Source of the DNA: Pseudoalteromonas luteoviolacea S2607
GTDB lineage: Bacteria; Pseudomonadota; Gammaproteobacteria; Enterobacterales; Alteromonadaceae
Direction: 5' to 3'
Length of the DNA: 64,000 bases
Assembly (NCBI RefSeq): GCF_001625575.1
Contig: NZ_AUXV01000072.1
Location: forward strand, 62,001 to 126,000
The notes beneath the pieces were generated by a model, which was given only the letters and a program-made list of their open reading frames with translations, did not search any database and had not been told where the DNA came from. The position numbers and the translations under genes were made by a program. Positions 43,427-53,840 of this stretch are shown piece by piece. The first letter of the stretch is position 1, and each line of letters starts with the position of its first letter.

Positions 43427-45580
43427 ATGACAACAGGAAATTTCAAATTAGCTGCTCTTTCAATGGCAGTAACAGGACTACTTTCTGCAAACGCAATGGC
43501 GCTACCAGAGATTGCAAATGTGCAAATGGAACAAATTGGTCCAAACGTACCTAGCCAAGCACAACTCGCTCAAAAACTAGAATCACAAAGCGGGTTTGGC
43601 ACTCAGTTCATCATCAAGTATAAAAACAACAACAACGACATCATGTCTATTTCAAGTGCAGACATGTCACCAGCAATGATGAACACTCGCGCTCGTAGTT
43701 TCGTTAAAGGCTTTAACAGTAAACGTGCATCAGCTAAAGCACAGTACGTTCGTCCAATGGCGCTTTCAAACCACCACGTAATGCGCGCAGACAAAAAACT
43801 AAGTGCATCTGAAACACAAAAATTCATGCAAGACATGATCGCATCAGGCAATGTTGAGCACATTGAAGTTGACCAAATGTTACAACCATTTGCGACACCG
43901 AACGATCCTAGCTACAGCTCACAGTGGCACTACTTTGAAGCAGCGGGCGGTATCAATGCACCAGCAGCTTGGGATAAAGCGACTGGTAGCGGCGTAGTAG
44001 TTGCGGTACTAGATACAGGTTACCGTCCTCACGCTGACTTAAACCCAAATATCCTGCCTGGTTATGACATGATCTCTAACCTATCTGTAGCGAATGACGG
44101 TGGCGGTCGTGATAGCGATGCACGTGACCCAGGTGATGCGACAACTCGTGGTGAGTGTGGTACTGATAGCCTAGGTAGACCAGTTCCTAGCAGCGACAGA
44201 GATTCAAGCTGGCACGGTACACACGTTGCGGGTACAGTTGCCGCTGTAACAAACAACGGTGAAGGTGTTGCGGGTGTTGCTTACGACTCTAAAGTTGTAC
44301 CTGTACGTGTACTAGGTAAGTGTGGTGGTTTAACATCTGATATCGCTGATGGCATCATCTGGGCATCAGGTGGCTCAGTATCAGGTGTACCTGCAAACGC
44401 GAACCCAGCTGATGTAATCAACATGAGTTTAGGTGGCGGTGGTGCATGTAGCTCTACAACACAAAGCGCAATCAACCAAGCACGTGCAAATGGCACTGTG
44501 GTTGTCATCGCAGCAGGTAACGACAACGACAACGCAAACAACTACAACCCAGGTAACTGTGCAGGCGTAGTAAACGTTGCATCAGTTGGTCGTAACGGTG
44601 GTCGCGCATACTACTCTAACTACGGTTCTTCAATCGATGTTGCAGCACCTGGTGGCGCACAAAGCTTCGCTAACGACCCTGAAGGTATTCTTTCAACTTA
44701 CAACGCGGGTTCTACAACGCCAACTACTGATAGCTACTCGTACTCACAAGGTACGTCAATGGCTGCACCTCACGTAGCGGGTATTGCGGCACTTATTAAA
44801 CAAGCTAAGCCAACAGCTACGCCTGATGAAATCGAAACAATCCTAAAAGATACTACTCGTAGTTTCCCTGCGACATGTACTAACTGTGGTACTGGTATTG
44901 TAGATGCAAGTGCAGCAGTAGATATGGCACTTGGTAACGGTAATACAAACCCAGGTGACAACGCACTTGTTGACGGCGAAGCGAAAACAGGCCTAAGCGG
45001 TGCGAGAAACTCTGAAGCATTCTTCACGTTCGAAACACCTGCAAATGCTAGCAAAATCACCTTCACTATGAGCGGTGGTACAGGTGACGCGGACCTACAC
45101 GTAAGAGCGGGTGCTAAGCCTACAACGTCAACTTACGACTGTCGTCCATACGAAAGTGGTAACAATGAAGTATGTACAATTGACAACCCATCAGGTACTT
45201 ACCATGTAATGATGCGCGGTTACTCTGCATACAGCGGTGTAAGCCTTGTTGCTAACGCAGAAACTTCAGGTGCAACTCAACCAGGTGGCCTTACTGAAAA
45301 CAACCTTTCAGCATCAACAGGTAGCTGGAGCCGTCACCAACTGACTGTACCAGCTGGTATGTCTAGCCTTACAGTTAAAATCTCTGGTGGCTCAGGTGAT
45401 GCTGACCTTTATGTAAATCCAGGTGCTGCACCTTCTACTTCAACTTACCAATGTCGTCCTTACGAAAGTGGTAACGTTGAAACATGTACTATCACAAACC
45501 CAGCTGCTGGCGTTTGGCACTTCGGTGTAAGAGCGTACCGCACTTTCTCTGGTGTGACACTAGACGCTCAATACAAGTAA
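43427..45580 (+). CDS. Secreted S8 serine protease with two PPC domains
   Basis: The 717-residue protein starts at the ATG at 43427, the one that gives a good signal peptide (LSMAVTGLLSANAMA). Order: propeptide to about 153, S8 domain (about 160-510) with D196 (VLDTGYR), H263 (WHGTHVAG) and S444 (QGTSMAAPH), then two bacterial pre-peptidase C-terminal domains (about 535-610 and 640-710). The two PPC domains share SGG(T/S)GDADL and CRPYESGN. PPC domains are usual in cold-adapted marine proteases exported by type II secretion and may be cut off. A strong terminator follows. Codon use is high-expression-like. Confidence 0.96.
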   Translation: MTTGNFKLAALSMAVTGLLSANAMALPEIANVQMEQIGPNVPSQAQLAQKLESQSGFGTQFIIKYKNNNNDIMSISSADMSPAMMNTRARSFVKGFNSKRASAKAQYVRPMALSNHHVMRADKKLSASETQKFMQDMIASGNVEHIEVDQMLQPFATPNDPSYSSQWHYFEAAGGINAPAAWDKATGSGVVVAVLDTGYRPHADLNPNILPGYDMISNLSVANDGGGRDSDARDPGDATTRGECGTDSLGRPVPSSDRDSSWHGTHVAGTVAAVTNNGEGVAGVAYDSKVVPVRVLGKCGGLTSDIADGIIWASGGSVSGVPANANPADVINMSLGGGGACSSTTQSAINQARANGTVVVIAAGNDNDNANNYNPGNCAGVVNVASVGRNGGRAYYSNYGSSIDVAAPGGAQSFANDPEGILSTYNAGSTTPTTDSYSYSQGTSMAAPHVAGIAALIKQAKPTATPDEIETILKDTTRSFPATCTNCGTGIVDASAAVDMALGNGNTNPGDNALVDGEAKTGLSGARNSEAFFTFETPANASKITFTMSGGTGDADLHVRAGAKPTTSTYDCRPYESGNNEVCTIDNPSGTYHVMMRGYSAYSGVSLVANAETSGATQPGGLTENNLSASTGSWSRHQLTVPAGMSSLTVKISGGSGDADLYVNPGAAPSTSTYQCRPYESGNVETCTITNPAAGVWHFGVRAYRTFSGVTLDAQYK

Positions 45581-45602
45581 TCCCCTATAACTTGCAGTAA
45601 AT

Positions 45603-45631
45603 AAGGGTCGAACAACGTTCGGCCCTTTTTT
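45603..45631 (+). terminator. Terminator after the PPC subtilase
   Basis: Stem AAGGGTCGAAC (45603-45613) with GTTCGGCCCTT (45617-45627), one G-U, 3-base loop, T run to 45631. Confidence 0.85.
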
Positions 45632-45817
45632 GTAAGTGCGCTTTCGTGTGACATTGGCGCCGTAGGCCGCCACTTTTACACACAGAATTAGAGCCTCATT
45701 AATTTACGAAGCTCATACCTTTTGTTGTCTGCATTGCCTATCTCTGTACCGGCTGCATCAGGTTTGGGGCCGTTGGGTCATTGCCAGTTATGGTCGCTAT
45801 ATTTTCTATACATAAAA

Positions 45818-45843
45818 AAAGACCAAACAGAAGTTTGGCCTTT
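45818..45843 (-). terminator. Terminator after the chemotaxis transducer
   Basis: Stem GACCAAAC (45821-45828) with GTTTGGCC (45833-45840), one mismatch, loop AGAA. On the minus strand it ends in a run of T. It lies 22 bases past the MCP stop. Confidence 0.75.
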
Positions 45844-45864
45844 CGCTTACTCTCACGTTAATAC

Positions 45865-47787
45865 TTACAAGCCTAGACTGTCTCTGATCTGAGCCATTTG
45901 CTGCTCTAAGCTTTGCTGAATTTGTTGGATTTGCTGGTTGGAACTGCTGACCTGCTGCTTCATTGATGCCATCGAACTACTAAAGCTGTCTACCAATTTG
46001 GTTTGCTGATTTGACAACGCCATCGCATCAGCTGCAACTTGGCTCGCGCCTTGGGCACGCTCGGCAACGCCTTCAGAATTACGTTTCAATTCCTGTGCAT
46101 GATCTGTTTGTTGCTGTGCCTCGGATGCCAGTGCACTGATCTGATTAGATACCTTGCTTGAGTTGTCACTTAAAATATTCAACTGCTCGTTAATATCCGT
46201 CAACGACTCTTGCGTTTGACGAGCTAGCTTTCTGACTTCATCGGCAACTACAGCAAAGCCCCTGCCATGCTCTCCTGCCCGAGCAGATTCAATCGCAGCA
46301 TTTAATGCTAATAGGTTAGTTTGCTCTGCAATGGTATGGATCATCTCAATCACCTTACCCACATCTTCGACACCTACAAGCAGTTCGTTTAAGCTGCTTA
46401 ATCCCTGTTCTACACGTTGCTGTGTACTGGAGCTGGCCTTTAACATCGACTCTGCAAACCCAACACTCTGTGTCATAGCGTTAAAGGTGTCACTGGCATT
46501 GTCCGCTACTTGCTGATTGATATTGCTCGCTTCGCCGCCAATGACTTTGATTTCTTCGAGTTGCGTTTGATTGTGTTCAACCTGTTCATAGGTATTCTCA
46601 GACTGATGTCCAATACTGGCCAAGTTTCGATTCATCCCCTGCATAAAATCGTTAATGACTTGCAGCATTTGCTCACGCTCTTGCGCTTCTGTACGCTGCC
46701 TTTCAATCAACTGGTTAAAGTACTGGGCAATTTCACCCACTTCAGTATTGGCGCGTTTACATTTAATCTGCTTCAGCTCATTGCTTTCGATTAAAAACGC
46801 AAATCCGTCGCGCAAGTTACGCAGTGGTGTTAGTACTTGACTAAACTGCACCCAATACATACCACCAGCTAGGAATACGAGTAACCCAATCGCGGCACCA
46901 AAGATCGTAAACACCTGAGATTTAACGGCAACTTGCTCACTCTTTAACTGCTCTCCCGCTTCTAGCATCAAAGCAGAAAGCTGTTTGATATCGTCTCTTA
47001 GTGCGGTAATACCCTGCTGTCTTTGCTGTGCTTGCACAATTGTGTTTTGTAAATCACGGCTAAATCGATTTGGCCAACTTGTCAGTTCTGCCTTTATTTC
47101 CTGCGCTAAGTCTTCTGGCTCTTCACCTAAGAACAGCTCGTCTTCATCAACTTCGGTCATTACTCCCAAGTCATCTAAGCGCTCTATTTGACGCGCAAGT
47201 TCCTGAAGTCGATTAAGCGATTGATTCAAGCTTTGCTGGGTTGATTTATCATAGTGAAGCACTAGCTGGTAGGTATAGATACTTAAATTCGTTGTCTCAA
47301 AATAATAGTCTGACGCTAAAGAGTAATAGCGTTGACTGAGTTCATGGCCATTCGCATCTGCGACATAATTCATCAAAGAGGATGCAGAACCCGCCATTTG
47401 TCTCAAAGCGTTGTCGAGCAGCGCTAACTCATTGCCAGAGAGCTTGCCCAAGGCTCGGTATTTGCCTTGAATATCTGCATCTAGCGCATCTAATTGCTGA
47501 ACCATACTCGACATAACATCAGATGAAATTTCAGATAGATGCACGCGCTTGATAGTGCTAATTTGTTCACTGGCTTGGTTTAAATACTGGCTATCTCCCG
47601 CACCTAAATAGTCTTCAATCGTGCCTGCGAGGTCAATCAACACCGTATTTTTTAACTGCGTATACGCACTGTCCTGTTGATCCAACTTGCTAAATACTTG
47701 GCTTGCCCAAAATAAAGTTACCGCAAGAATGATACTGGCTGTCGCTAATAAAATTGCAAGCAACCGGGTGAAAGACGAAACACGCAT
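45865..47787 (-). CDS. Methyl-accepting chemotaxis protein
   Basis: The 640-residue transducer has TM1 (about 10-30), a long mostly helical periplasmic domain (about 30-285), TM2 (about 290-312), a HAMP-like stretch (about 315-365) and a signalling coiled coil. The hairpin tip reads [20 protein letters not shown], then [15 protein letters not shown], which is diagnostic. The periplasmic part has no named ligand motif. There is no C-terminal pentapeptide for methylesterase binding. It is monocistronic with terminators on both sides. Confidence 0.95.
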   Translation of the reverse strand: MRVSSFTRLLAILLATASIILAVTLFWASQVFSKLDQQDSAYTQLKNTVLIDLAGTIEDYLGAGDSQYLNQASEQISTIKRVHLSEISSDVMSSMVQQLDALDADIQGKYRALGKLSGNELALLDNALRQMAGSASSLMNYVADANGHELSQRYYSLASDYYFETTNLSIYTYQLVLHYDKSTQQSLNQSLNRLQELARQIERLDDLGVMTEVDEDELFLGEEPEDLAQEIKAELTSWPNRFSRDLQNTIVQAQQRQQGITALRDDIKQLSALMLEAGEQLKSEQVAVKSQVFTIFGAAIGLLVFLAGGMYWVQFSQVLTPLRNLRDGFAFLIESNELKQIKCKRANTEVGEIAQYFNQLIERQRTEAQEREQMLQVINDFMQGMNRNLASIGHQSENTYEQVEHNQTQLEEIKVIGGEASNINQQVADNASDTFNAMTQSVGFAESMLKASSSTQQRVEQGLSSLNELLVGVEDVGKVIEMIHTIAEQTNLLALNAAIESARAGEHGRGFAVVADEVRKLARQTQESLTDINEQLNILSDNSSKVSNQISALASEAQQQTDHAQELKRNSEGVAERAQGASQVAADAMALSNQQTKLVDSFSSSMASMKQQVSSSNQQIQQIQQSLEQQMAQIRDSLGL

Positions 47788-47882
47788 ATGTACTACAGGC
47801 CTTATCAGTTGATTTCGGCGCTAGACTATTAATGTTTTATGACAGTTTGATGTAAATTGTTTAGTTCCTGTCCAGCCAAGTG

Positions 47883-47911
47883 AAAAAGCATACTTTTTAC
47901 GTATGCTTTTT
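47883..47911 (-). terminator. Terminator after rsmJ
   Basis: AAAAAGCATAC (47883-47893) with GTATGCTTTTT (47901-47911), 7-base loop. It reads well on both strands and lies between rsmJ and the MCP gene. Confidence 0.75.
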
Positions 47912-47987
47912 GTGGACAACTTTGACAGTTTTTTGAAGCTTGTATGTGATTGCCATTAAAAATTAAGTTTTTGGCATCCTCATGCCA

Positions 47988-48755
47988 TTACTTCATGGCC
48001 GCATTAACATACACATCAAAACGGTTTTTCTTGGTAGTGATCTGCATACTTGGCGCTTGCTCATTTAAAAATGGCGCGTAATCGGGCCTTTTAACCACCA
48101 CGCGTTTTGTCGCAAGTGCTGTAGCGAAAGGTAATAATGCATCAGCATCCTCATCTGCACCTACCAGAGATTGAAATACCCGCATTTCTTTTTTAACCTG
48201 TGCCGACTTTTCACGATGTGGAAACATCGGATCTAAATACACCACGTCTGGTTTTGACGAAGCATCGCTGGTGGCTTGTTCAAGCAGCTCATGGCTCGAA
48301 CCAAAAGCTATGGCCATGTTTTCCTTCATCCAATCACCGATTTCAGGGTCTTGATAAGCGCGTTGTAGCCCGTCGTATAATAGCGCTGCAACAACAGGGT
48401 GCCTTTCATGCATAAGCACCTTACAACCCAACGATGCCAGTACAAACGCATCCCGACCCAACCCTGCTGTGGCATCTAGCACCACGGGAGTCACGCCTTT
48501 ATTTAGGCCAACCGCTTTGGCAATCGCCTGCCCTTTACCACCGCCAAATTTGCGCCTATGTGCGCTCGCACCGGTCACAAAGTCGACTCGAATGGCACCC
48601 AGCTTCGGTTCGTCCTTTTTTAATAACTGTAGTCCGTCTTCATCATAAACAAGACGAAAATCATCATCGAGTGCGATTAACGTATCTAATTTAAAACGTT
48701 GAGATAACTCGTCTAGGTATGCGCGGTTTTCAGAAAATGGCGTATGAATGTACAA
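47988..48755 (-). CDS. rsmJ: 16S rRNA (guanine1516-N2)-methyltransferase RsmJ
   Basis: The 255-residue class I methyltransferase of the YhiQ family modifies G1516 in 16S rRNA. Its SAM loop is [18 protein letters not shown], and the catalytic motif is YLDPMFP (DPMFP). The N-terminal [20 protein letters not shown] is also a family mark. In E. coli it sits next to prlC. Here a response regulator lies between. A terminator follows the gene. Confidence 0.95.
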   Translation of the reverse strand: MYIHTPFSENRAYLDELSQRFKLDTLIALDDDFRLVYDEDGLQLLKKDEPKLGAIRVDFVTGASAHRRKFGGGKGQAIAKAVGLNKGVTPVVLDATAGLGRDAFVLASLGCKVLMHERHPVVAALLYDGLQRAYQDPEIGDWMKENMAIAFGSSHELLEQATSDASSKPDVVYLDPMFPHREKSAQVKKEMRVFQSLVGADEDADALLPFATALATKRVVVKRPDYAPFLNEQAPSMQITTKKNRFDVYVNAAMK

Positions 48756-48831
48756 CTGCAGACTCCTGTTGTTTAAGCCTGCAGAGTATAACGTTTAATG
48801 AAGAAAAAAAGAATGCATCGGCTTTGCGATG

Positions 48832-49986
48832 CTAAAACAGTTCAATATCAGTTTGCGCAGGGACTTCTTCTTCGCCCCAAGGCTTCGCCATTTGATTGAG
48901 ACTTTGAATAAGCTCCTGACGTACCTGAGTTATTTCGCCCAGTTTGTATCGAATAATTGAAAACTCGTCATTCACAAAAGCAAAGTGCTCGCAAAGGCTT
49001 TCCATCGATGCTTTATATTCTTCTCCTAAAGCGGCTTTTACATTATCTTCTTTAATAAATGCTTCTAACTCAGAAACTTTGGTGCCATACACTTCACCAA
49101 TGCAACTCAGTTGCTCGCTCAGTTGAGCAAAAGCCAAACCAATTTCTTCCACTTTGTTAAGTGCAACCTCACTTACTTCCATGTCTTTTATTTTGGCATT
49201 GGTTGCTTCAAGTATATGGGGGAGTAAATCTTTAAACCGACCATAAAGCGCAGGGTCGTCAGTCGGCATATTTTTTATGAGTAGCGATACTTTTGGGTAA
49301 TTGATAATGGTTCGTCGACCAAAATCGACAAAACGGCTTCCCTCTTTATTGGTTTCCAGTAACTCTTGCTCGATGGGCTGAATAGCCCCCTCTTGTGAAA
49401 AAAACACGGCCTGATTGTGATACCAAAATGCCAGCGCGACCTCTAAGTTGAGAGGCGTAAAAAACTCTAAAAAGTACTCAGATAGGGTACTGAGGTCATG
49501 CGCATGATAAGACTGACCCACATAACGCATTATGCGCCCCATGTCGCCAGAGTCTGTCATGGCAATTTCAGCTGTAATTTGTGCCCGCTGCATGTCTTGC
49601 TTGAGGGCCACCGATTGACGCCGATAGTCATCTAAGACTTTGATTCTTGCTAGTAGCTCAGACCCTTCAAAAGGCTTAACGATGTAGTCTGCGGCTCCCG
49701 CATTGTAGCCCCGCATTCGCTCGCTAATATCCCCTTTTGAGGACAAAAACATCACGGGTATATCTGCCGTGTGCTCTCCACCTTTGAGCCGTTCACACAC
49801 CTCAAACCCTGACATACCCGGCATTTCAACATCAAGTAAAATAATATCTGGCTGATACTTTATCGCTAACCTTAAGCCTTGCTCACCATTTTTAGCATGG
49901 ATCAATTTACAGTTTTGAGATAGTGACTGCTCGATAACATGGTGGATCAGCTTGTCATCGTCAATGGCAAGCACTAAGTTGGTCAT
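48832..49986 (-). CDS. Response regulator with an unknown C-terminal domain
   Basis: The 384-residue protein has an N-terminal receiver with acidic pair D10/D11, phosphoacceptor D52 (LLDVEMPGMSG) and K in VKPF. After about residue 125 comes a 260-residue part with no output domain I know: mostly helical, with SEYFLEFFTPLNLEVALAFW. It has no GGDEF, EAL, HTH or phosphatase motif. It may act by protein contact. It lies between rsmJ and prlC on the same strand, but terminators isolate it from prlC. Confidence 0.85.
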   Translation of the reverse strand: MTNLVLAIDDDKLIHHVIEQSLSQNCKLIHAKNGEQGLRLAIKYQPDIILLDVEMPGMSGFEVCERLKGGEHTADIPVMFLSSKGDISERMRGYNAGAADYIVKPFEGSELLARIKVLDDYRRQSVALKQDMQRAQITAEIAMTDSGDMGRIMRYVGQSYHAHDLSTLSEYFLEFFTPLNLEVALAFWYHNQAVFFSQEGAIQPIEQELLETNKEGSRFVDFGRRTIINYPKVSLLIKNMPTDDPALYGRFKDLLPHILEATNAKIKDMEVSEVALNKVEEIGLAFAQLSEQLSCIGEVYGTKVSELEAFIKEDNVKAALGEEYKASMESLCEHFAFVNDEFSIIRYKLGEITQVRQELIQSLNQMAKPWGEEEVPAQTDIELF

Positions 49987-50059
49987 ATGGCTTTCCCTAC
50001 AAGATCAGGTCTTTACCAAAGCATAGACGGAAACGCTTATTTTGCGAGTGCAAAAACAA

Positions 50060-50082
50060 CAAAGCGCCCATTCGGGCGCCTT
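50060..50082 (-). terminator. Terminator after prlC
   Basis: GCGCCC (50064-50069) with GGGCGC (50074-50079), loop ATTC. On the minus strand it is followed by TTTGTTGTTTTTG. It lies between prlC and the response regulator. Confidence 0.75.
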
Positions 50083-50112
50083 GATATACCAATTAGTGAC
50101 TTAGCTATGTAA

Positions 50113-52158
50113 TTAGGCAGCTTTTCCTATGCCACTATGGCGAAGCAACGCGTCAACCTGAGGTGCACGTCCTCTAAAACGCTGGAACAATGCCATAGGC
50201 TCTTCAGACCCGCCCATTTCCAGTATATTTTCCATAAAGGATTTACCCGTTTGCGCGTTGAAAATCCCTTCCTCTTCAAAGCGAGAAAACGCATCAGCCG
50301 AAAGCACTTCTGCCCACTTATACGAGTAGTACCCCGCGCTGTAACCGCCCGCAAAAATGTGACTAAAGGCATGCTGAAAACGGTTGAACTCAGGCGCCTT
50401 AATAACCGAAATTTGATCACGGACTTGATTCAATGTCGCTTGAATTTGGCACGGTTGTGCAGCGGCGTAATCTGCGTGAATATGGAAGTCAAATAATGAA
50501 AACTCAATTTGTCTGAGCATCATCATCGCTGACTGGTAGTTTTTAGCAGCAAGTAACTTGTCAAGCAACTCTTTAGGGAGTGGCTCACCCGTCTCATAAT
50601 GACCGGAAATAAAGTTCAACGCCTCCACTTCATAACACCAGTTTTCTAAGAACTGACTCGGCAATTCAACGGCGTCCCAAGCAACCCCATTGATCCCCGA
50701 AACTGCAGGTGCATCAACTTGTGTCAGCATATGGTGAATACCGTGACCAAACTCATGGAATAAAGTGGTCACTTCGTTGTGCGTAAATAATGCTGGCTTA
50801 TCTCCTACCGCCTTATTAAAGTTACACACTAAGTAAGCTACAGGTGTTTGTAGTGTGCCACTTTCAGATACTCTGCGACCTCGACAATCATCCATCCATG
50901 CACCACCGCGTTTATGCTCTCGTGCGTATAGGTCTAAATAGAAGTTACCACGCAATGTGCCCTGCTGATCGTGAATAGCAAAGAAGCGTACGTCTTCATG
51001 ATACGTATCAAATTCTTTCACTTCCGATACTGAAATACCGAATAAGCGATTGACCGTTTCAAACAGACCGCTGAGGACCTTGTCAGCTGGGAAGTAAGGA
51101 CGTAATTGCTCATCAGAAATTGCGTATTTGGCTTGCTTTAACTTCTCGCCATAATAACCATAGTCCCACGCTTCAAGCTGAGTCACCTGATGCTGCTCTT
51201 TCGCAAACGCTTGTAGCTCAGCGACTTCTTTTTGAGCCTGCGGTTTAGATGCTTTTGCCAAGTCATTTAAAAACTCAAAGACCTGTGCTGGAGATTCTGC
51301 CATTTTTGTAGCTAAAGAATGCTCTGCGTAATTATCAAATCCAAGCAGTTGCGCAATTTCATGGCGCAAAGCTAGTTTTTCTGTCATTAACTCTGAGTTG
51401 TCGAATTGGTTTGCGTTAGGACCTTGATCCGATGCACGAGTTACGTATGCACGATACATTTGCTCACGCATAGAGCGATTATCGGCATACGTCATCACCG
51501 GTAAATAGGAAGGAATATCTAATGTAAATACCCACCCTTCAAGCTCTTTGCTTTGTGCCGTATGCGCCGCAAGCGCTAAAGCCGATTCAGGCAATCCACC
51601 AAGATCAGCTTCATCCGTTACATGTAAATGCCAAGCTTGTGTGGCATCCATCACGTTGTTACCAAACTTTGATCCTAGCTCAGAAAGTCGCGCACTGATC
51701 TCGCCATAGCGTCTTTGTCCAGCCTCATCTAAAGCAATACCCGATAGCTTAAAATCTCTTAGAGCATTGGTAATGGTCTTTTGTTGAGCGACTGACAGCT
51801 TATCGAACTCACTACTTTGTTGAATAGACAAATAGCCTTTATACAAGCCTTGGTGTTGACCTGTGTAAGTTGAATACTCAGAGATAAGCGGAAGGCATTC
51901 TTCATAGGCTTGTCTTAATTCTTCACTATTTACGACATAGTTCATATGAGACACTGGTGACCACATTCTAGAAAGCTTATCATCCGCTTCTTCATAGGGC
52001 AGAACAAAGTTATCCCAAGTAAACTGGTCCTGCTCTACAATACGGTCAATGGTATTGCGACAGTGTTCAATAGCTGCTTTTAGTGCGGGAACAATATGCT
52101 CTGGCTTTATTTTTGAAAACGGCGGTAATCCTTCTAAACCAATTAATGGGTTACTCAT
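50113..52158 (-). CDS. prlC: Oligopeptidase A (M3 zinc metallopeptidase)
   Basis: The 681-residue enzyme (E. coli 680) degrades cytoplasmic oligopeptides and cleaved signal peptides. The zinc motif is TLFHEFGHGIHHML. Ahead of it is FTHNEV, and later SGINGVAWDAVELPSQFLEN supplies the third ligand region. I chose the ATG at 52158 with AAAGAGAG upstream. A TTG ten codons earlier is less likely. It is divergent to gor, as part of the rsmJ-prlC-gor block. Confidence 0.96.
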   Translation of the reverse strand: MSNPLIGLEGLPPFSKIKPEHIVPALKAAIEHCRNTIDRIVEQDQFTWDNFVLPYEEADDKLSRMWSPVSHMNYVVNSEELRQAYEECLPLISEYSTYTGQHQGLYKGYLSIQQSSEFDKLSVAQQKTITNALRDFKLSGIALDEAGQRRYGEISARLSELGSKFGNNVMDATQAWHLHVTDEADLGGLPESALALAAHTAQSKELEGWVFTLDIPSYLPVMTYADNRSMREQMYRAYVTRASDQGPNANQFDNSELMTEKLALRHEIAQLLGFDNYAEHSLATKMAESPAQVFEFLNDLAKASKPQAQKEVAELQAFAKEQHQVTQLEAWDYGYYGEKLKQAKYAISDEQLRPYFPADKVLSGLFETVNRLFGISVSEVKEFDTYHEDVRFFAIHDQQGTLRGNFYLDLYAREHKRGGAWMDDCRGRRVSESGTLQTPVAYLVCNFNKAVGDKPALFTHNEVTTLFHEFGHGIHHMLTQVDAPAVSGINGVAWDAVELPSQFLENWCYEVEALNFISGHYETGEPLPKELLDKLLAAKNYQSAMMMLRQIEFSLFDFHIHADYAAAQPCQIQATLNQVRDQISVIKAPEFNRFQHAFSHIFAGGYSAGYYSYKWAEVLSADAFSRFEEEGIFNAQTGKSFMENILEMGGSEEPMALFQRFRGRAPQVDALLRHSGIGKAA

Positions 52159-52311
52159 AATGTCTCTCTTTAATTTTTTATTTCCCAATTAAACTTGAAA
52201 TAAGGGCTAATAGCGCAAATACAAGTAAAACTTACTAACCTAGTTGAAAGTAATGACGTATTTAGTCTGTCATCTTAAGACTAGTTCAGCGAATTCAGAA
52301 GAGGAAAAATT

Positions 52312-53670
52312 ATGGCTCAACATTTTGACTACATTGCCATCGGTGGTGGCAGTGGCGGCATCGCATCAGCTAACCGTGCGGCAATGCGTGGCGCTAAAGT
52401 CGCACTTGTCGAAGCAAAACATATGGGTGGCACGTGTGTTAACGTAGGCTGCGTACCTAAAAAAGTTATGTGGCACGGTGCTCAGGTTGCAGAAGCCATC
52501 AAGCTTTATGCACCAGACTACGGCTTCGATGTTGAGCTAAAAAACTTTAACTGGGCCAAATTAGTGGAAAGCCGCGAAGCTTATATTGGTCGTATTCATC
52601 AAGGTTACAACAAATACCTTGCAAGTAATGGCGTCACTGTCATTAACGGGTTTGCCAAATTCATCGACAATAAAACCATTGAGGTCAATGGTGAACAATA
52701 CACAGCCGACCATATCTGTATTGCTGTTGGTGGCCGCCCGAGTGTGCCGAATATCCCAGGCGCTGAACATGGCATTGATTCAAATGGCTTCTTTGAATTA
52801 AACGAGCAGCCACGCCGCGTTGCTGTTATTGGCGCGGGCTACATCGCTGTTGAATTAGCTGGTGTTCTGCATAGTTTAGGTACTGAGACCCACTTATTTG
52901 TACGCAAACATGCGCCACTTCGTAATTTTGACCCTATGGTCGTTGAAACACTGACTGAAGTGATGGAGAAAGAAGGGCCAACACTACATACACATGCAAC
53001 ACCAAAAGAGCTTGTGAAAGAAGCAGATGGTTCTATAACACTACATCTTGAAAACGGCGAATCACACACAGTCGACCAAGTCATCTGGGCAATTGGTCGC
53101 GAGCCGGTAACAGACAAAATTAACTTAGCCGCTACCGATGTTGAAATCACGGATAAAGGCTACGTAAAAGTAGATGAGTGGCAAAATACATCTGTGTCTG
53201 GTATTTATGCACTGGGCGATATTATGGAAGGCGGTATTGAGTTAACGCCAGTGGCTGTAAAAGCTGGGCGTATGCTTGCTGAACGCCTATTTAACCCAGA
53301 ACTGCCAAATGCCAAAATGGACTACAACCTTGTACCAACCGTTGTGTTCAGCCACCCGCCAATTGGTACCATTGGACTTACTGAACCAGAAGCAATTGCA
53401 AAGTACGGCGAAGACAACGTTAAAGTGTACAACTCAACTTTCGCAGCCATGTACACGGCAGTAACACAACACCGTCAACCTTGCCGAATGAAGCTCGTTT
53501 GCGTAGGCCCTGAAGAAAAAATTGTAGGCTTACACGGTATTGGTTTCGCGGTTGATGAAATGATCCAAGGCTTTGGTGTTGCGATGAAGATGGGCGCAAC
53601 CAAAGCAGACTTTGATTCGGTAGTAGCCATTCACCCAACAGGCTCAGAAGAGTTTGTTACTATGAGATAA
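52312..53670 (+). CDS. gor: Glutathione reductase
   Basis: The 452-residue FAD-dependent disulfide reductase keeps glutathione reduced with NADPH. N-terminal FAD loop [10 protein letters not shown], redox pair C42/C47 in [16 protein letters not shown](P) loop [13 protein letters not shown], then HLFVRK for NADPH preference, and C-terminal base in [22 protein letters not shown] precedes the ATG. It is divergent to prlC. Confidence 0.97.
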   Translation: MAQHFDYIAIGGGSGGIASANRAAMRGAKVALVEAKHMGGTCVNVGCVPKKVMWHGAQVAEAIKLYAPDYGFDVELKNFNWAKLVESREAYIGRIHQGYNKYLASNGVTVINGFAKFIDNKTIEVNGEQYTADHICIAVGGRPSVPNIPGAEHGIDSNGFFELNEQPRRVAVIGAGYIAVELAGVLHSLGTETHLFVRKHAPLRNFDPMVVETLTEVMEKEGPTLHTHATPKELVKEADGSITLHLENGESHTVDQVIWAIGREPVTDKINLAATDVEITDKGYVKVDEWQNTSVSGIYALGDIMEGGIELTPVAVKAGRMLAERLFNPELPNAKMDYNLVPTVVFSHPPIGTIGLTEPEAIAKYGEDNVKVYNSTFAAMYTAVTQHRQPCRMKLVCVGPEEKIVGLHGIGFAVDEMIQGFGVAMKMGATKADFDSVVAIHPTGSEEFVTMR

Positions 53671-53689
53671 ACGGCTGCGCTCAATCTAC

Positions 53690-53724
53690 AATAGGGCGAT
53701 GTTAATAACATGGCCCTATTAGTT
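53690..53724 (+). terminator. Terminator after gor
   Basis: AATAGGGC (53690-53697) with GCCCTATT (53713-53720), an inner ATGTTA/TAACAT stem, then AGTTTT. It starts 20 bases past the gor stop. Confidence 0.8.
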
Positions 53725-53840
53725 TTAGTGCTTCATTTGACTCTTTTGTTTGCATATTTTTTGTTCGCCCTTCTTGTAAATTAGACAAATCCGACTCTGG
53801 CCACAATACTCATACAAACCTTGATGTAATGTAAGTACTT

